Shown piece by piece: positions 27,801-35,608 of a DNA stretch of 64,000 nucleotides. The position numbers and the translations under genes are program-made. Below the pieces are notes generated by a model. It was not told where the DNA came from, made no database searches, and was given only the letters and a program-made list of their open reading frames with translations. Source of the stretch: Phycisphaerales bacterium (lineage in GTDB: Bacteria > Planctomycetota > Phycisphaerae > UBA1845 > UTPLA1); contig JACKHI010000002.1 of assembly GCA_020639075.1 (NCBI GenBank), forward strand, positions 434,001 through 498,000, given 5' to 3'. Positions within the stretch are counted from its first letter, which is position 1. Each line of letters starts with the position of its first letter.

Positions 27801-28834
27801 ATGCCGCCGACTACAACGCCTACGTTGCAGCCAACGGCGGCGCGTACGATTTGAACGGCAATCTGAGAACGATCGACGACATTGATACACCCGACACGGG
27901 GATCGGCGATGTGACCTTCCTGGACATGGGCGCGTATGAAGGGATTTCCCCCGCCGGCGCATGTCGAACGGGGTATAGCTGCAATGTCGTGACCAATTCC
28001 GCGTGCGATTCGTTGGGCGGAAACTACATCGGCGACGGCGTCCCCTGTAGCAGTGTCGTCGATTTGGTGGGCGACGAGATCACGGTCAGCGTTCACGTTC
28101 CGGGTGTCTTCAATCTGCGTCCGGAGGGTTCGGCAATCGTGAAGCTCGACGATTCGGACAACTTTGAAATCAGCGATTCGACGACCGGGCTTCCTAGTAA
28201 TATTACCTTGAGGTTCCAAGTGGAACCTTTTGAGAACGGCGTCACGATCACGTATCTCCCGCTGGGCAACTTCGCCTTGGGAATGAACAGCAGCATTACA
28301 CTCAGTGACTTGGACCTGTTCGATCCGGGGCTCGAGATAACCTCAGTCGATGTCGTCTCCAATCTGGGGGGCTACGCACCCACCACCGTCATCACGGAGA
28401 ACAGCATCACGCTTGAGACGGGCGGCACGGTTTTCTGGGACGGCGGAGAATCGGTGACAATCACCTTCAACACCCTTCCCGCGCCGGATGGCAGTTGCTG
28501 TGTGGGCGGCGGCCAGTGCGAGGTAATCCCCGCGCGCGTCTGTGAAGACGTGATGGGCGGAACGTACTTCGTCGACAGCACGCTTTGCAACGGTCCCGAC
28601 AGCGACAACGACGGAACGCCCGACATCTGCGAAGTTGGTTGTTCGGGCGGACCTATAGGCGACGTGAACCTCGACAGTGTCGTTGATATAAACGACGTTC
28701 AGGCGTTCGCGTCGATCCTGCTCGACCCCGACGGCGCAACGCCAGACGAATTCTGCGCCGCGGATGCGAACGAAGACGGCAATGTTGACGGTCTCGACGC
28801 GCATGCGTTCGTCACGCTGTTGCTGGCGCCGTAG
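24830..28834 (+). CDS. Giant secreted protein, paralogue of the preceding gene
   Basis: 1334 aa. The signal peptide is short (ISIITISLVFAATAVAVG). Approximate layout: glycine-rich domain 60-290; short TSP3 segment; L-type lectin-like domain 357-557 (VEFDYWMGGGVGADGISFVL; RARYGFGARTG); TSP3 repeats 559-720; one right-handed beta-helix 722-1038; a beta-sandwich-like domain ~1075-1220 flanked by two small cysteine-rich pieces (SCNVVTNSACDSLGGNY and SCCVGGGQCEVIPARVCEDV); dockerin-like end 1270-1334. The flanked domain is absent from the upstream paralogue, while the beta-helix opening is almost identical. The start ATG 24830 has GAGAAGGAC upstream. Probably a surface or matrix protein; ligand unknown. 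Confidence 0.87.
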   Translation: MREISIITISLVFAATAVAVGDELLPDPGVVVFSGTSPRVGIPQDFDIPSTNPPLWIDLTCKGGHGGNATVQRAGDDCFEAGGNGAEVTARFAVGTGSGMLEPGGTLRFIIAGAGESGTSGNFLGAGASSGGGGGGTAVLYRGPTSTLWETLIVAGGGGGAHQAMIFSGCIYNRPGSPGNIALDGCGTHGNGESGVDGGCNGDAGSNTNYGHGGAGAFAGVDGNPSDGPGRGHPSGSNGGVFSDDGGYGYGGGGAGNHAGGGGGGYSGGDAGEESHAGGGGGSFVNDAYVNINDVVARVSGSSIRNGFVLYDFGPPSADTDGDGVADAFDICPGFDDTLDCDGNGLPDDCESGHPARFSDFATSDSTFVLNGDALLSDGKIRLTANAPGQNGSVILTPISSEPIEGFVVEFDYWMGGGVGADGISFVLIDADTTGDDILPGESGGNQPLSVSLDTYDGSAAGGNDAIVRFGGQAIAIIEAPFILNDGEWQHAKIELESGTLTLDLTNSHGIVFPRVLESSVSNLYMPIRARYGFGARTGAATDAHFVDNVKMTLTSLSNDCNGNGLPDICDVDSDNDGHIDGCDNCPLDANANQADADGDGVGDVCDNCVNNFNGGQADADGDGIGNVCDNCRNVANPFQADNDGDGVGNACDICHGFDDTLDADGDGVPDGCDICEGFVDGADADGDGIPDGCDVCGDFDDATDADGDSIPDGCDTCPDSPNVWNASQDTYYATIADAIDASNPGDVIELGACVFYGRGLLLDNKNITLRGQGIDATIFDGQGAAGRFFEFKGADASTIEDITFSNVVDDSPGDALKAGVAMRIGESSTPLIRRCRFQNHYSGGIQRGAIYLGDSSTSRFDACEFQNNDSASPAVAVYLMGANATGSFLNSLFQGNSGPGNTTMCVQGTLEFTNCTFADLMTAHGVGQENGGEVSAWNCVFNTSLVIAPTVTAASCLYPGATGDNIDGEPTFVDVANDDYRLAPGSLGIDAADYNAYVAANGGAYDLNGNLRTIDDIDTPDTGIGDVTFLDMGAYEGISPAGACRTGYSCNVVTNSACDSLGGNYIGDGVPCSSVVDLVGDEITVSVHVPGVFNLRPEGSAIVKLDDSDNFEISDSTTGLPSNITLRFQVEPFENGVTITYLPLGNFALGMNSSITLSDLDLFDPGLEITSVDVVSNLGGYAPTTVITENSITLETGGTVFWDGGESVTITFNTLPAPDGSCCVGGGQCEVIPARVCEDVMGGTYFVDSTLCNGPDSDNDGTPDICEVGCSGGPIGDVNLDSVVDINDVQAFASILLDPDGATPDEFCAADANEDGNVDGLDAHAFVTLLLAP

Positions 28835-28873
28835 TCCGGCTCATCGGACCATCATGCGTAACCCACACATCAT

Positions 28874-28910
28874 GCCGCCGTCCGGAAGTGGTCCGGGCGG
28901 CGGCTTTTTT
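28874..28910 (+). terminator. Intrinsic terminator after the second giant gene
   Basis: A 12-bp GC-rich stem with one G-U pair (GCCGCCGTCCGG / CCGGGCGGCGGC, 7-base loop) is followed directly by six T, 40 bases after the stop codon. A textbook Rho-independent terminator. Confidence 0.85.
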
Positions 28911-29864
28911 GTCCGGAATTGCTCGCGCATCTGCTGCATGCCAGCCTGTTGGTCCTTTGCGCAGAGGGAATTCGCGGAGATCACGGAGAATCCTCGCCCG
29001 GTCGAGCGAATTCGAGCTCAGTGATGACGAAGCGGGATCATGCAAATCACTGAGCGCGTCATAGAGCGCCATGAACGCTGCCGAGGCTTCGGCGGTGAAC
29101 AACCGCGAATCCCTGATGGAGGATCAGAGAATCTCGATTCTGTAGCGAACAAAATGGGTGCGACACGAAGCGTCCTGAACAAACGCGCCGCCGACTGGAT
29201 GGGAGGCCCTGCGGACCTAGGTTCCTCTCGAAATTGGGGTCCAAATTTGTCGGTTTTGTCGGGTTTTTCGGGTCGACAAAATGCGTAACTCTTGTCCCCG
29301 TTGTTGGTTAGGCGTGTCGGGGCGCGATAGGGGTGACACGCCATTTTCGGACCTCCGGCGCACTCCAAAATCCGGCCGAATCCTACTGTTGACGTCGCAC
29401 TGAAACCGGCGTTTTCGATCCGATTCTGGCCCTGTTGCGACCTACTTTGAGAGGAACCGATGGGGGCTGAACGGCGACGCATCATCCCCGGAATCAGTCG
29501 TGGGGATCGACGGGCGCGCGGCGGTTTTCTTCGCCGAGGACCAAACCAATGCGGCTCGGAATCGCGTCGTGCAGGCTGCTGGAATTGGGCGATTGGCGAT
29601 TCGCGTGAGTCTTCGGCATGGTTTGATTCCGGCGTAAGAAATGTCCGTTTTGTCCGGACATTGGGGATGGACACCTGCGGTAAGACGTTTTCTGTGCGCG
29701 GGTTGGCAAATGTCCGGGCAGAATGCCCCGGCAACTGCCTATTCTAACATCGGGGCTTCGTTCGGCTCACTGTATTGGCGGCGCTGGCGCATCGCGATAT
29801 CGCTGCCAGCGACGAACCTCAAGGTAATAGGTGGACCCAAGGGCGGCGCCGATGCATGGCAAGG
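28911..29864. other. ~950-base region without a convincing gene
   Basis: Long frames on the minus strand here are rich in Arg/Pro/Ser and look non-coding. Visible structure: a 10-bp inverted repeat GGTTCCTCTC (29220-29229) and GAGAGGAACC (29449-29458) bounding 239 bases; a hairpin ATGTCCG ... CGGACAT near 29640-29661; and several GTCGG/TTTTGTC-rich stretches. It may be decayed coding or mobile DNA. Confidence 0.4.
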
Positions 29865-30422
29865 TCACCGCGCAGATCGTCGCCTGGTTTGCAACGGTTT
29901 GGGTTTTCGCAGCTTCGCGACCAGGCCATGCAGTGACTTCGGGCCGCTCAACCCGCGCCATTCGTTGCGAAGCGCCAGATCGACACCAAACCACGTCTCG
30001 CTGCGGGCATCGAGAATCCGGCCACGATACGAGTCCGGCCACTTGCCCATTCGCAGGTGATATGCCCTGACCCAGAGGATGATGTCGTTGACTTGTAGCG
30101 GCCGCTTTCTGCGCTGGTCAGCGGCATTTCCTCGTATCGTGTCCAACAATCTGGCGAGCGAGCGTCCCGGCCTCAGGTCTCGATATCCTTCGCGCAGCGC
30201 CCTATCGATCGAGCCCCATCGCTCGCCTGACGTCCCGACAACCGGGCCGGAGTCGCTCGTTGGCCAGCGGCCATGGGCCCGGTGATGTCGGTGCGCCTTG
30301 GCCCAGGCGATGATCCTGGATTCACGAAGTGGGGGCAGGTCATTGGGGCCATGTATTCCAGGGCGGAGTCGTGTCGGTCGAGAATGTAGCGGCAGCGCCA
30401 GAATTTGACCGTCTGCTTGGCG
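29865..30422 (-). pseudogene. 5'-truncated protein with two tandem ~70-residue planctomycete-type repeats
   Basis: An open minus-strand frame of ~185 codons encodes two tandem copies of a small helical repeat: RIIAWAKAHRHHRAHGRWPT with GPVVGTSGERWGSIDRALRE, then DIILWVRAYHLRMGKWPDSY with SETWFGVDLALRNEWRGLSG. I recognise this W-A-x-A-H-H-x-R-x-G-R-W-P pattern from many planctomycete proteins of unknown function. There is no ATG, GTG or TTG before the second repeat (TTG at 30149), and a stop lies at 30423-30425. A plausible N-terminal piece starting MADDAKQTVKFWRCRYILDR continues in a neighbouring frame, so a frameshift has probably split the gene. The function of the repeat family is unknown; DNA binding has been my working guess only. 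Confidence 0.6.
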
Positions 30423-30474
30423 TCATCAGCCATGCATACTTCCGAACACGAGCAGCGCCACTTCCCATACAACA

Positions 30475-30503
30475 TTCTTACAGCCCTTCCATCGCTTCTT
30501 ACA
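30475..30503. promoter_or_regulatory. Direct repeat upstream of kdp, candidate KdpE site
   Basis: TTCTTACA occurs at 30475-30482 and 30496-30503, exactly 21 bases apart (two helical turns), about 140 bases before kdpF. OmpR-family regulators such as KdpE bind direct repeats, and the E. coli KdpE site contains TTTACA-like half sites. This assignment is inference from spacing and position. Confidence 0.35.
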
Positions 30504-30639
30504 CCATCCTCATGCGCTTGAAGCTACATTTTGATCAATGACCTGAGCGGTGTCGTGTGGACTGGCTCAAGCGTCGTTAAGCGCGAGCGCGTCGCCGAGA
30601 GTGCGACCAACTTCGCATGGCCGTAAACGGGGAACTTCG

Positions 30640-30732
30640 ATGACATCCTGGTACATCGTCTGCGGAATCATCGCGGTCCTGCTGCTGCTCTATCTATTGG
30701 TGGCGATGTTGAAACCGGAGTCCTTTCAATGA
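30640..30732 (+). CDS. kdpF: KdpF, small subunit of the potassium-transporting ATPase
   Basis: 30-residue single-span peptide (IVCGIIAVLLLLYLLVAML, ending KPESF), the typical KdpF size and C-terminal K-P-E motif. It stabilises the KdpABC complex in the inner membrane. The start ATG has GGGGA six bases upstream. Its stop overlaps the start of a second tiny membrane ORF (ATGA). Confidence 0.85.
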   Translation: MTSWYIVCGIIAVLLLLYLLVAMLKPESFQ

Positions 30733-30833
30733 CCGTCGTGTTGTATCTGATGCTCGGATTGGCGTGCTTCGCCGCGCTACTCGGGTTGACGCACGTCGTT
30801 TCCGGGGCTAAGGCGAGTAAGAAACACGGGTGA
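30729..30833 (+). CDS. Small single-span membrane protein between kdpF and kdpA
   Basis: 34 residues: one hydrophobic helix (VLYLMLGLACFAALLGLTHV) and a basic tail (GAKASKKHG). The ATG at 30729 overlaps the kdpF stop and has GGAG eight bases upstream, a good ribosome binding site, and kdpA begins four bases after its stop. Placement and translation signals argue that it is real. I do not recognise it as a standard Kdp subunit; it may be a second KdpF-like accessory peptide. Confidence 0.6.
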   Translation: MTVVLYLMLGLACFAALLGLTHVVSGAKASKKHG

Positions 30834-30837
30834 CCGC

Positions 30838-32517
30838 ATGAGCGCGATTGCATTCATTATTCTCATTGTTGGAGGCAGTGCCGCAGTGTCGTGGCCGTTG
30901 GGCCGCTATATGAAATGGGCGATGGATCCGGTCTCGGATGATCGAGAGGGACGGTCGCGGGCAGGGCGGCTCTTCGAGCGCGTCGCGGGTAGATTGGGTC
31001 GGGAGCAGTTGGATTGGAAGCGGTACGTCATTGCAGTGCTGGGCTTCAACGCGGTGATGTTTGTCGTGTGCTTCGCCATTCTGGCCCTACAGCAGCGTCT
31101 TCCGCTGAATCCTGATGGCCTCGGTGCGATCGAAGGCAGCCTGATCTTCAACACGGTCGCATCGTTTACGTCGAACACGAATCTGCAGCATTACTCGGGC
31201 GAGGCGACGATGAGCTATCTGTCTCAGCTTGCGGCGCTGATGTGGCTACAATTCGTTTCGGCCGCGACGGGGATCGCCGCGCTGACAGCGCTTGCGCGAG
31301 GGCTTGCGGGTCGCGCGAAGATGGGCAACTTCTTCATCGACGTTCAACGCGCCACGTTTTTCGTCTTGCTGCCGCTTGCGTTGTCCGTTGGCACTCTATT
31401 CGCATTGGGCGGTGTGCCCATGACCTTGGAGGGCGCCGCGCATGTCACGACGCTCGAAGGCGCAGAGCAGATAATCGCACGCGGCCCGGTCGCGGCGTTC
31501 GTCGCGATCAAGCAGGTCGGCACGAACGGCGGCGGATTCTTCGGGCCAAACTGCACGCATCCGTTCGAGAATCCGACGTTCTGGACGAACGCCATCGCGA
31601 TGGTCGCAATACTGCTCATACCGATGGCGAGCGTCTGGATGTTCGGCCGAATCATCCGTCGCCCACGTCATGCCGCCATTGTCTTCGTTGTCATGCTCGG
31701 GTTCCTGTTTGTCAAGATTGCCGGCGCGGTTTGGTTCGAGCAATCACCGACGCAGGCATTCGCGAATCTTCCCATTGAGCAGTCCAGCGGCAATCTCGAA
31801 GGCAAAGAACTTCGACTCGGGGCGACCACGGGACCGCTGTGGGCGGTGCTCACGACGTCGACGAGTAACGGCTCCGTCGGCGCCATGCACGACAGCCTTA
31901 GTCCGATGACCGGCCTGTTTCCGATGGTCGGCATGTGGTTGAACGCGACCTTCGGGGGCGTCGGCGTCGGCATGATCAACATGTTCATTTACATCATTCT
32001 GGCCGTCTTCATCGCAGGGATGATGGTGGGCCGCACACCGGAGTACCTGAATCGGCGCGTCGAGGCGCGCGAGGTGAAGTTGGCAGTGTTGGCGATGCTC
32101 GCGCACGCCTTCTTCACGCTGGGCGGGACCGCAATCTTTGCCGCGACGCCGTGGGGGACGGAAGCGCTCAACAACATGGGCGCGCACGGCTTCAGCGAAA
32201 TGCTCTATGAGTTCAGTTCCGCGGCGGCGAATAACGGCTCGGGCTTTGAAGGTCTTGGCGACAACACGCCGCCTTGGAATATCGCGACCGGCGTCGTGAT
32301 GCTTCTGGCTCGCTTCATTCCGATCATTCTTCCGCTCGCCATCGCCGGTTCGCTCGCTGCAAAGAAGCCGACCGCACAATCGACCGGGACGCTCGGCGTC
32401 GAAGACGGCACGTTCGCGCTCATCCTTACAGGCGTGATCGTCATTATTGGCGCGCTGACTTTCTTCCCGGCGGCCGCGCTCGGCCCAATCGTCGAGCATC
32501 TGCAATTCATGGTGTGA
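30838..32517 (+). CDS. kdpA: KdpA, potassium channel-like subunit
   Basis: 559 aa with ten or more membrane helices, the normal KdpA length. The four selectivity-filter-like segments are visible, for example FTSNTNLQHYSGE (~118) and KQVGTNGGGFFGPNCTHPFE (~225). It selects and translocates K+ through the inner membrane using ATP hydrolysed by KdpB. The start ATG lies four bases after the preceding small ORF. It is part of a single co-directional kdp operon that includes its two-component regulators. Confidence 0.95.
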   Translation: MSAIAFIILIVGGSAAVSWPLGRYMKWAMDPVSDDREGRSRAGRLFERVAGRLGREQLDWKRYVIAVLGFNAVMFVVCFAILALQQRLPLNPDGLGAIEGSLIFNTVASFTSNTNLQHYSGEATMSYLSQLAALMWLQFVSAATGIAALTALARGLAGRAKMGNFFIDVQRATFFVLLPLALSVGTLFALGGVPMTLEGAAHVTTLEGAEQIIARGPVAAFVAIKQVGTNGGGFFGPNCTHPFENPTFWTNAIAMVAILLIPMASVWMFGRIIRRPRHAAIVFVVMLGFLFVKIAGAVWFEQSPTQAFANLPIEQSSGNLEGKELRLGATTGPLWAVLTTSTSNGSVGAMHDSLSPMTGLFPMVGMWLNATFGGVGVGMINMFIYIILAVFIAGMMVGRTPEYLNRRVEAREVKLAVLAMLAHAFFTLGGTAIFAATPWGTEALNNMGAHGFSEMLYEFSSAAANNGSGFEGLGDNTPPWNIATGVVMLLARFIPIILPLAIAGSLAAKKPTAQSTGTLGVEDGTFALILTGVIVIIGALTFFPAAALGPIVEHLQFMV

Positions 32518-32528
32518 TCCATTGCGAG

Positions 32529-33140
32529 ATGAAGTTCATGCAAACCCTACTTGCAAGTTTACGAATTACGGCAGCGACCATGCTCGTTTGTGTCGTTGGG
32601 TACGTCGCGATCATCAGGGGCACGGCACAGCTGCTCGTGCCGGAATCGGCCAATGGGTCGCTTCTCACGGACGCAGCCGGAACAACCGTCGGGAGCCGAT
32701 TGATTGCTCAGTCCTTTGAGCGTCCGTCTTACTTCTGGCCGCGCCCGTCTGCGTGCGGCTACAATGCCGCCGGCGCCGCGGGGAGCAACAAGTCACCGAC
32801 GAGCGACGATCTGACGCAACGAGCGAGCACGACTGTTGGGAGATTCGGCGCGAGCGCCGACCGGCCGCTGCCCGCCGACCTGGCTGCCGCGTCGGGCGGT
32901 GGACTGGACCCGCATATCACGTTGGAAGCCGTGCGATACCAAGTCACGCGCGTCGCTGCGGCACGCACAGTTTCGGAAAAGTCGGTGAACGACATCATCG
33001 ATCGCCTTGCGTTCTCGCCCGGCGGGCCGTTCACGCCGGATCGGCTCATCAATGTGCTGGAGTTGAATCTCGCGTTGGATGCAGAATTGCCATCAAACTC
33101 GATTGACTATCGAACGCCCTCGGCCGCGAGCGCACAATGA
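32529..33140 (+). CDS. kdpC: KdpC, accessory subunit of the potassium ATPase
   Basis: 203 aa; one N-terminal membrane helix (ITAATMLVCVVGYVAIIRGT) and a periplasmic domain with family motifs (SFERPSYFWPRPSACGYNA; ASGGGLDPHITLEAVRYQV; VNVLELNLAL-like end INVLELNLALDAE). I use ATG 32529; ATG 32538 is possible. KdpC lies between kdpA and kdpB, whereas the common order is A-B-C. Its stop overlaps the kdpB start (ATGA). Confidence 0.92.
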   Translation: MKFMQTLLASLRITAATMLVCVVGYVAIIRGTAQLLVPESANGSLLTDAAGTTVGSRLIAQSFERPSYFWPRPSACGYNAAGAAGSNKSPTSDDLTQRASTTVGRFGASADRPLPADLAAASGGGLDPHITLEAVRYQVTRVAAARTVSEKSVNDIIDRLAFSPGGPFTPDRLINVLELNLALDAELPSNSIDYRTPSAASAQ

Positions 33141-35338
33141 ATACGAAACACGAAGCAAAATCTGTCCTGTCTACGAAACAACCTTCCGCAGACGCCGCAA
33201 TGCCGCCTCACGCACGCCCGGGAGACGGCGACGCAGTTCGGAATTCTCCGCGACGTCGCCCGCTCTTCGATCGCGCGATTCTGAAGAGCGCGATTCGGGC
33301 GAGCTTCGTCAAGCTGCACCCGCGGCATCAGCTTCGCAACCCGGTGATGTTTATCGTCGAGGTCGGAAGCGTGCTAACGACGCTGCTATTTCTTCAGGCG
33401 GCGCTCGGCAGGGGCGAGGCCTCCGCCGCATTCACCGGCGCGATCGCGGCCTGGCTTTGGTTCACCGTGCTCTTCGCGAATTTCGCGGAGGCGATGGCCG
33501 AAGGTCGCGGCAAGGCGCAGGCCGAGGCGCTTCGCCGAACGAAGAAGGAGACTCTGGCCCGGCGGATTCGTCAGCCGGTGCCGCCGACCGAGAGCGAGCG
33601 GGTCAGTGCTTCGGAGATGGTCCCGAGCACGCTGTTGCAGCGGGACGAGGTCGTTCTCGTGAATGCTGGGGAGATCATCCCCGCGGACGGCGACGTCATC
33701 GAAGGTGTGGCGTCAGTGGATGAGTCAGCCGTCACGGGCGAAAGCGCCCCGGTTGTGCGCGAGAGCGGCGGCGATCGCTCAGCCGTGACCGGTGGCACGC
33801 GCGTGATTTCGGACTATCTGCTGATCCGCGTGTCGTCCAATCCGGGCGAGGGCTTCCTCGATCGAATGATCTCGATGGTCGAAGGGGCAAAGCGGCAGAA
33901 GACGCCGAACGAGATTGCGCTCGACATCCTCCTCGCGGCGCTGACGATCGTCTTTCTGCTCGTCTGTGTGACGATCCTGCCGTTCTCGATCTACAGCGCG
34001 AAAGCCGTGGGACAAGGCTCGCCCGTGTCGATCACCGTGCTCGTTGCGCTGCTCGTATGCCTGATTCCAACGACGATTGGCGGGCTGCTTTCGGCGATCG
34101 GCATCGCCGGCATGGATCGCATGATTCAGGCGAACGTCATCGCCATGTCGGGACGTGCGGTCGAGGCGGCGGGCGATGTGGATACGTTGCTGCTCGATAA
34201 GACGGGAACAATCACGCTCGGAAATCGGCAAGCGACGGAGTTCATCCCGGCGGACGGCGTGCGCGTAGAGGAGTTGGCCGATGCGGCGCAGCTCGCTTCG
34301 CTGGCCGATGAAACGCCGGAAGGCCGAAGCATTGTCGTGCTCGCAAAGCAGAAGCACGGCCTGCGCGGCCGCCACGTGGAGAAGATGCACGCCCAGTTCG
34401 TGCCGTTCACGGCGCAAAGCCGAATGAGTGGCGTCGACCTCAATGGAACACAGATCCGCAAAGGAGCGGCCGACGCGGTGCAGCGCTTCGTCGAATCGCG
34501 TCAAGGCCGACTTTCGGCTGCGGTTCGCACCTGTGTCGACGATATTGCGAATCAAGGCGGCACGCCCCTAGTCGTTGCGTCCGCGACAAACGGCAAGGCG
34601 CGCGTGCTCGGCGTTGTTCATCTGAAGGACATCGTCAAGGGCGGCATTCGCGAGCGATTTGCGCAGCTGCGCCGCATGGGCATCAAGACGATCATGATTA
34701 CCGGCGACAACCCGCTGACGGCGGCGTCGATCGCGGCCGAGGCAGGAGTCGACGACTACCTCGCGGAGGCGACACCCGAAGCGAAGCTCAATCTCATTCG
34801 CGAAAATCAGGCGGGCGGACGGCTGGTCGCCATGTGCGGTGACGGCACGAACGACGCGCCGGCGTTGGCCCAGGCCGATGTTGCCGTCGCGATGAACACG
34901 GGAACACAGGCCGCGAAAGAGGCAGGCAACATGGTCGATCTCGATAGCAATCCGACCAAGCTGATCGAGGTCGTCGAGATCGGCAAGCAACTGCTGATGA
35001 CGCGCGGCGCCTTGACGACATTTAGTCTCGCGAACGATGTTTCGAAGTACTTCGCGATCATTCCCGCTGCATTCGTGGCGACCTATCCGGCGCTGAACAA
35101 GCTGAACATCATGAAACTCGCAACGCCGCAGAGCGCGATTCTGTCGGCTGTAATATTCAACGCGCTCATCATCATCGCGCTGATTCCCTTGGCGCTTCGC
35201 GGTGTCCGATACAAGGCTGCGAAGGCGCCGGCACTACTTCGTCGAAACATTCTGATTTATGGCGTCGGCGGACTCATCGCGCCGTTCATCGGCATCAAAT
35301 TGATCGACCTGACGCTGGTTGTCTTCGGGTTAGCGTAG
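33137..35338 (+). CDS. kdpB: KdpB, P-type ATPase catalytic subunit
   Basis: 733 aa P-type ATPase. Key motifs: TGES in the actuator domain (AVTGESAPVV), phosphorylation site DKTGTITLGNR (Asp ~354), MITGDNPLTAASIAAEAGVD and MCGDGTNDAPALAQADVAVA. About 45 residues at the N terminus (charged, Pro/Arg-rich) extend beyond the usual KdpB. It hydrolyses ATP to drive K+ uptake with KdpA. It overlaps kdpC by 4 bases and is followed by a small protein and kdpD. Confidence 0.95.
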   Translation: MNTKHEAKSVLSTKQPSADAAMPPHARPGDGDAVRNSPRRRPLFDRAILKSAIRASFVKLHPRHQLRNPVMFIVEVGSVLTTLLFLQAALGRGEASAAFTGAIAAWLWFTVLFANFAEAMAEGRGKAQAEALRRTKKETLARRIRQPVPPTESERVSASEMVPSTLLQRDEVVLVNAGEIIPADGDVIEGVASVDESAVTGESAPVVRESGGDRSAVTGGTRVISDYLLIRVSSNPGEGFLDRMISMVEGAKRQKTPNEIALDILLAALTIVFLLVCVTILPFSIYSAKAVGQGSPVSITVLVALLVCLIPTTIGGLLSAIGIAGMDRMIQANVIAMSGRAVEAAGDVDTLLLDKTGTITLGNRQATEFIPADGVRVEELADAAQLASLADETPEGRSIVVLAKQKHGLRGRHVEKMHAQFVPFTAQSRMSGVDLNGTQIRKGAADAVQRFVESRQGRLSAAVRTCVDDIANQGGTPLVVASATNGKARVLGVVHLKDIVKGGIRERFAQLRRMGIKTIMITGDNPLTAASIAAEAGVDDYLAEATPEAKLNLIRENQAGGRLVAMCGDGTNDAPALAQADVAVAMNTGTQAAKEAGNMVDLDSNPTKLIEVVEIGKQLLMTRGALTTFSLANDVSKYFAIIPAAFVATYPALNKLNIMKLATPQSAILSAVIFNALIIIALIPLALRGVRYKAAKAPALLRRNILIYGVGGLIAPFIGIKLIDLTLVVFGLA

Positions 35339-35359
35339 GCGAGTGTCACGGGAGCGGCG

Positions 35360-35608
35360 ATGATCAGCGGTGAACGCCTAGCGAGACAGCTTCGGCGGCT
35401 CTTGGCCAAGCGGCGATTCGGGCCGATGGTCCTAAGACTGCATGACGGACGTCGCGTACCGATCCGGAGGCCGAACGATGTTTGCGTCGACCTCGCCAGT
35501 GGTACAATTACTGTGACGACGCTGGAAGCCGAATGCGAGGTCCTCTTCGAGGAACTAGTCGCGATCGAACTTCGCCGTTGTGCGTCGACGGAGGCAACTC
35601 GAAGTTGA
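35360..35608 (+). CDS. Small uncharacterised protein between kdpB and kdpD
   Basis: 82 aa, soluble, strand-rich core: FGPMVLRLHDGRRVPIRRPN, then SGTITVTTLEAECEVLFEEL. It resembles short planctomycete proteins with an xDGRxxxVxxP core whose function is unknown. ATG 35360 has GGAG upstream. Its stop overlaps the TTG start of kdpD (TTGA), so it belongs to the kdp operon and its product may take part in Kdp control. Confidence 0.6.
   Translation: MISGERLARQLRRLLAKRRFGPMVLRLHDGRRVPIRRPNDVCVDLASGTITVTTLEAECEVLFEELVAIELRRCASTEATRS

Noticed and set aside
29018..29734. 238-codon minus-strand frame after the giant genes
   Set aside because: Composition is Arg/Pro/Ser-rich, with no domain-like pattern and no ribosome binding site; it reads as chance openness in GC-rich DNA.
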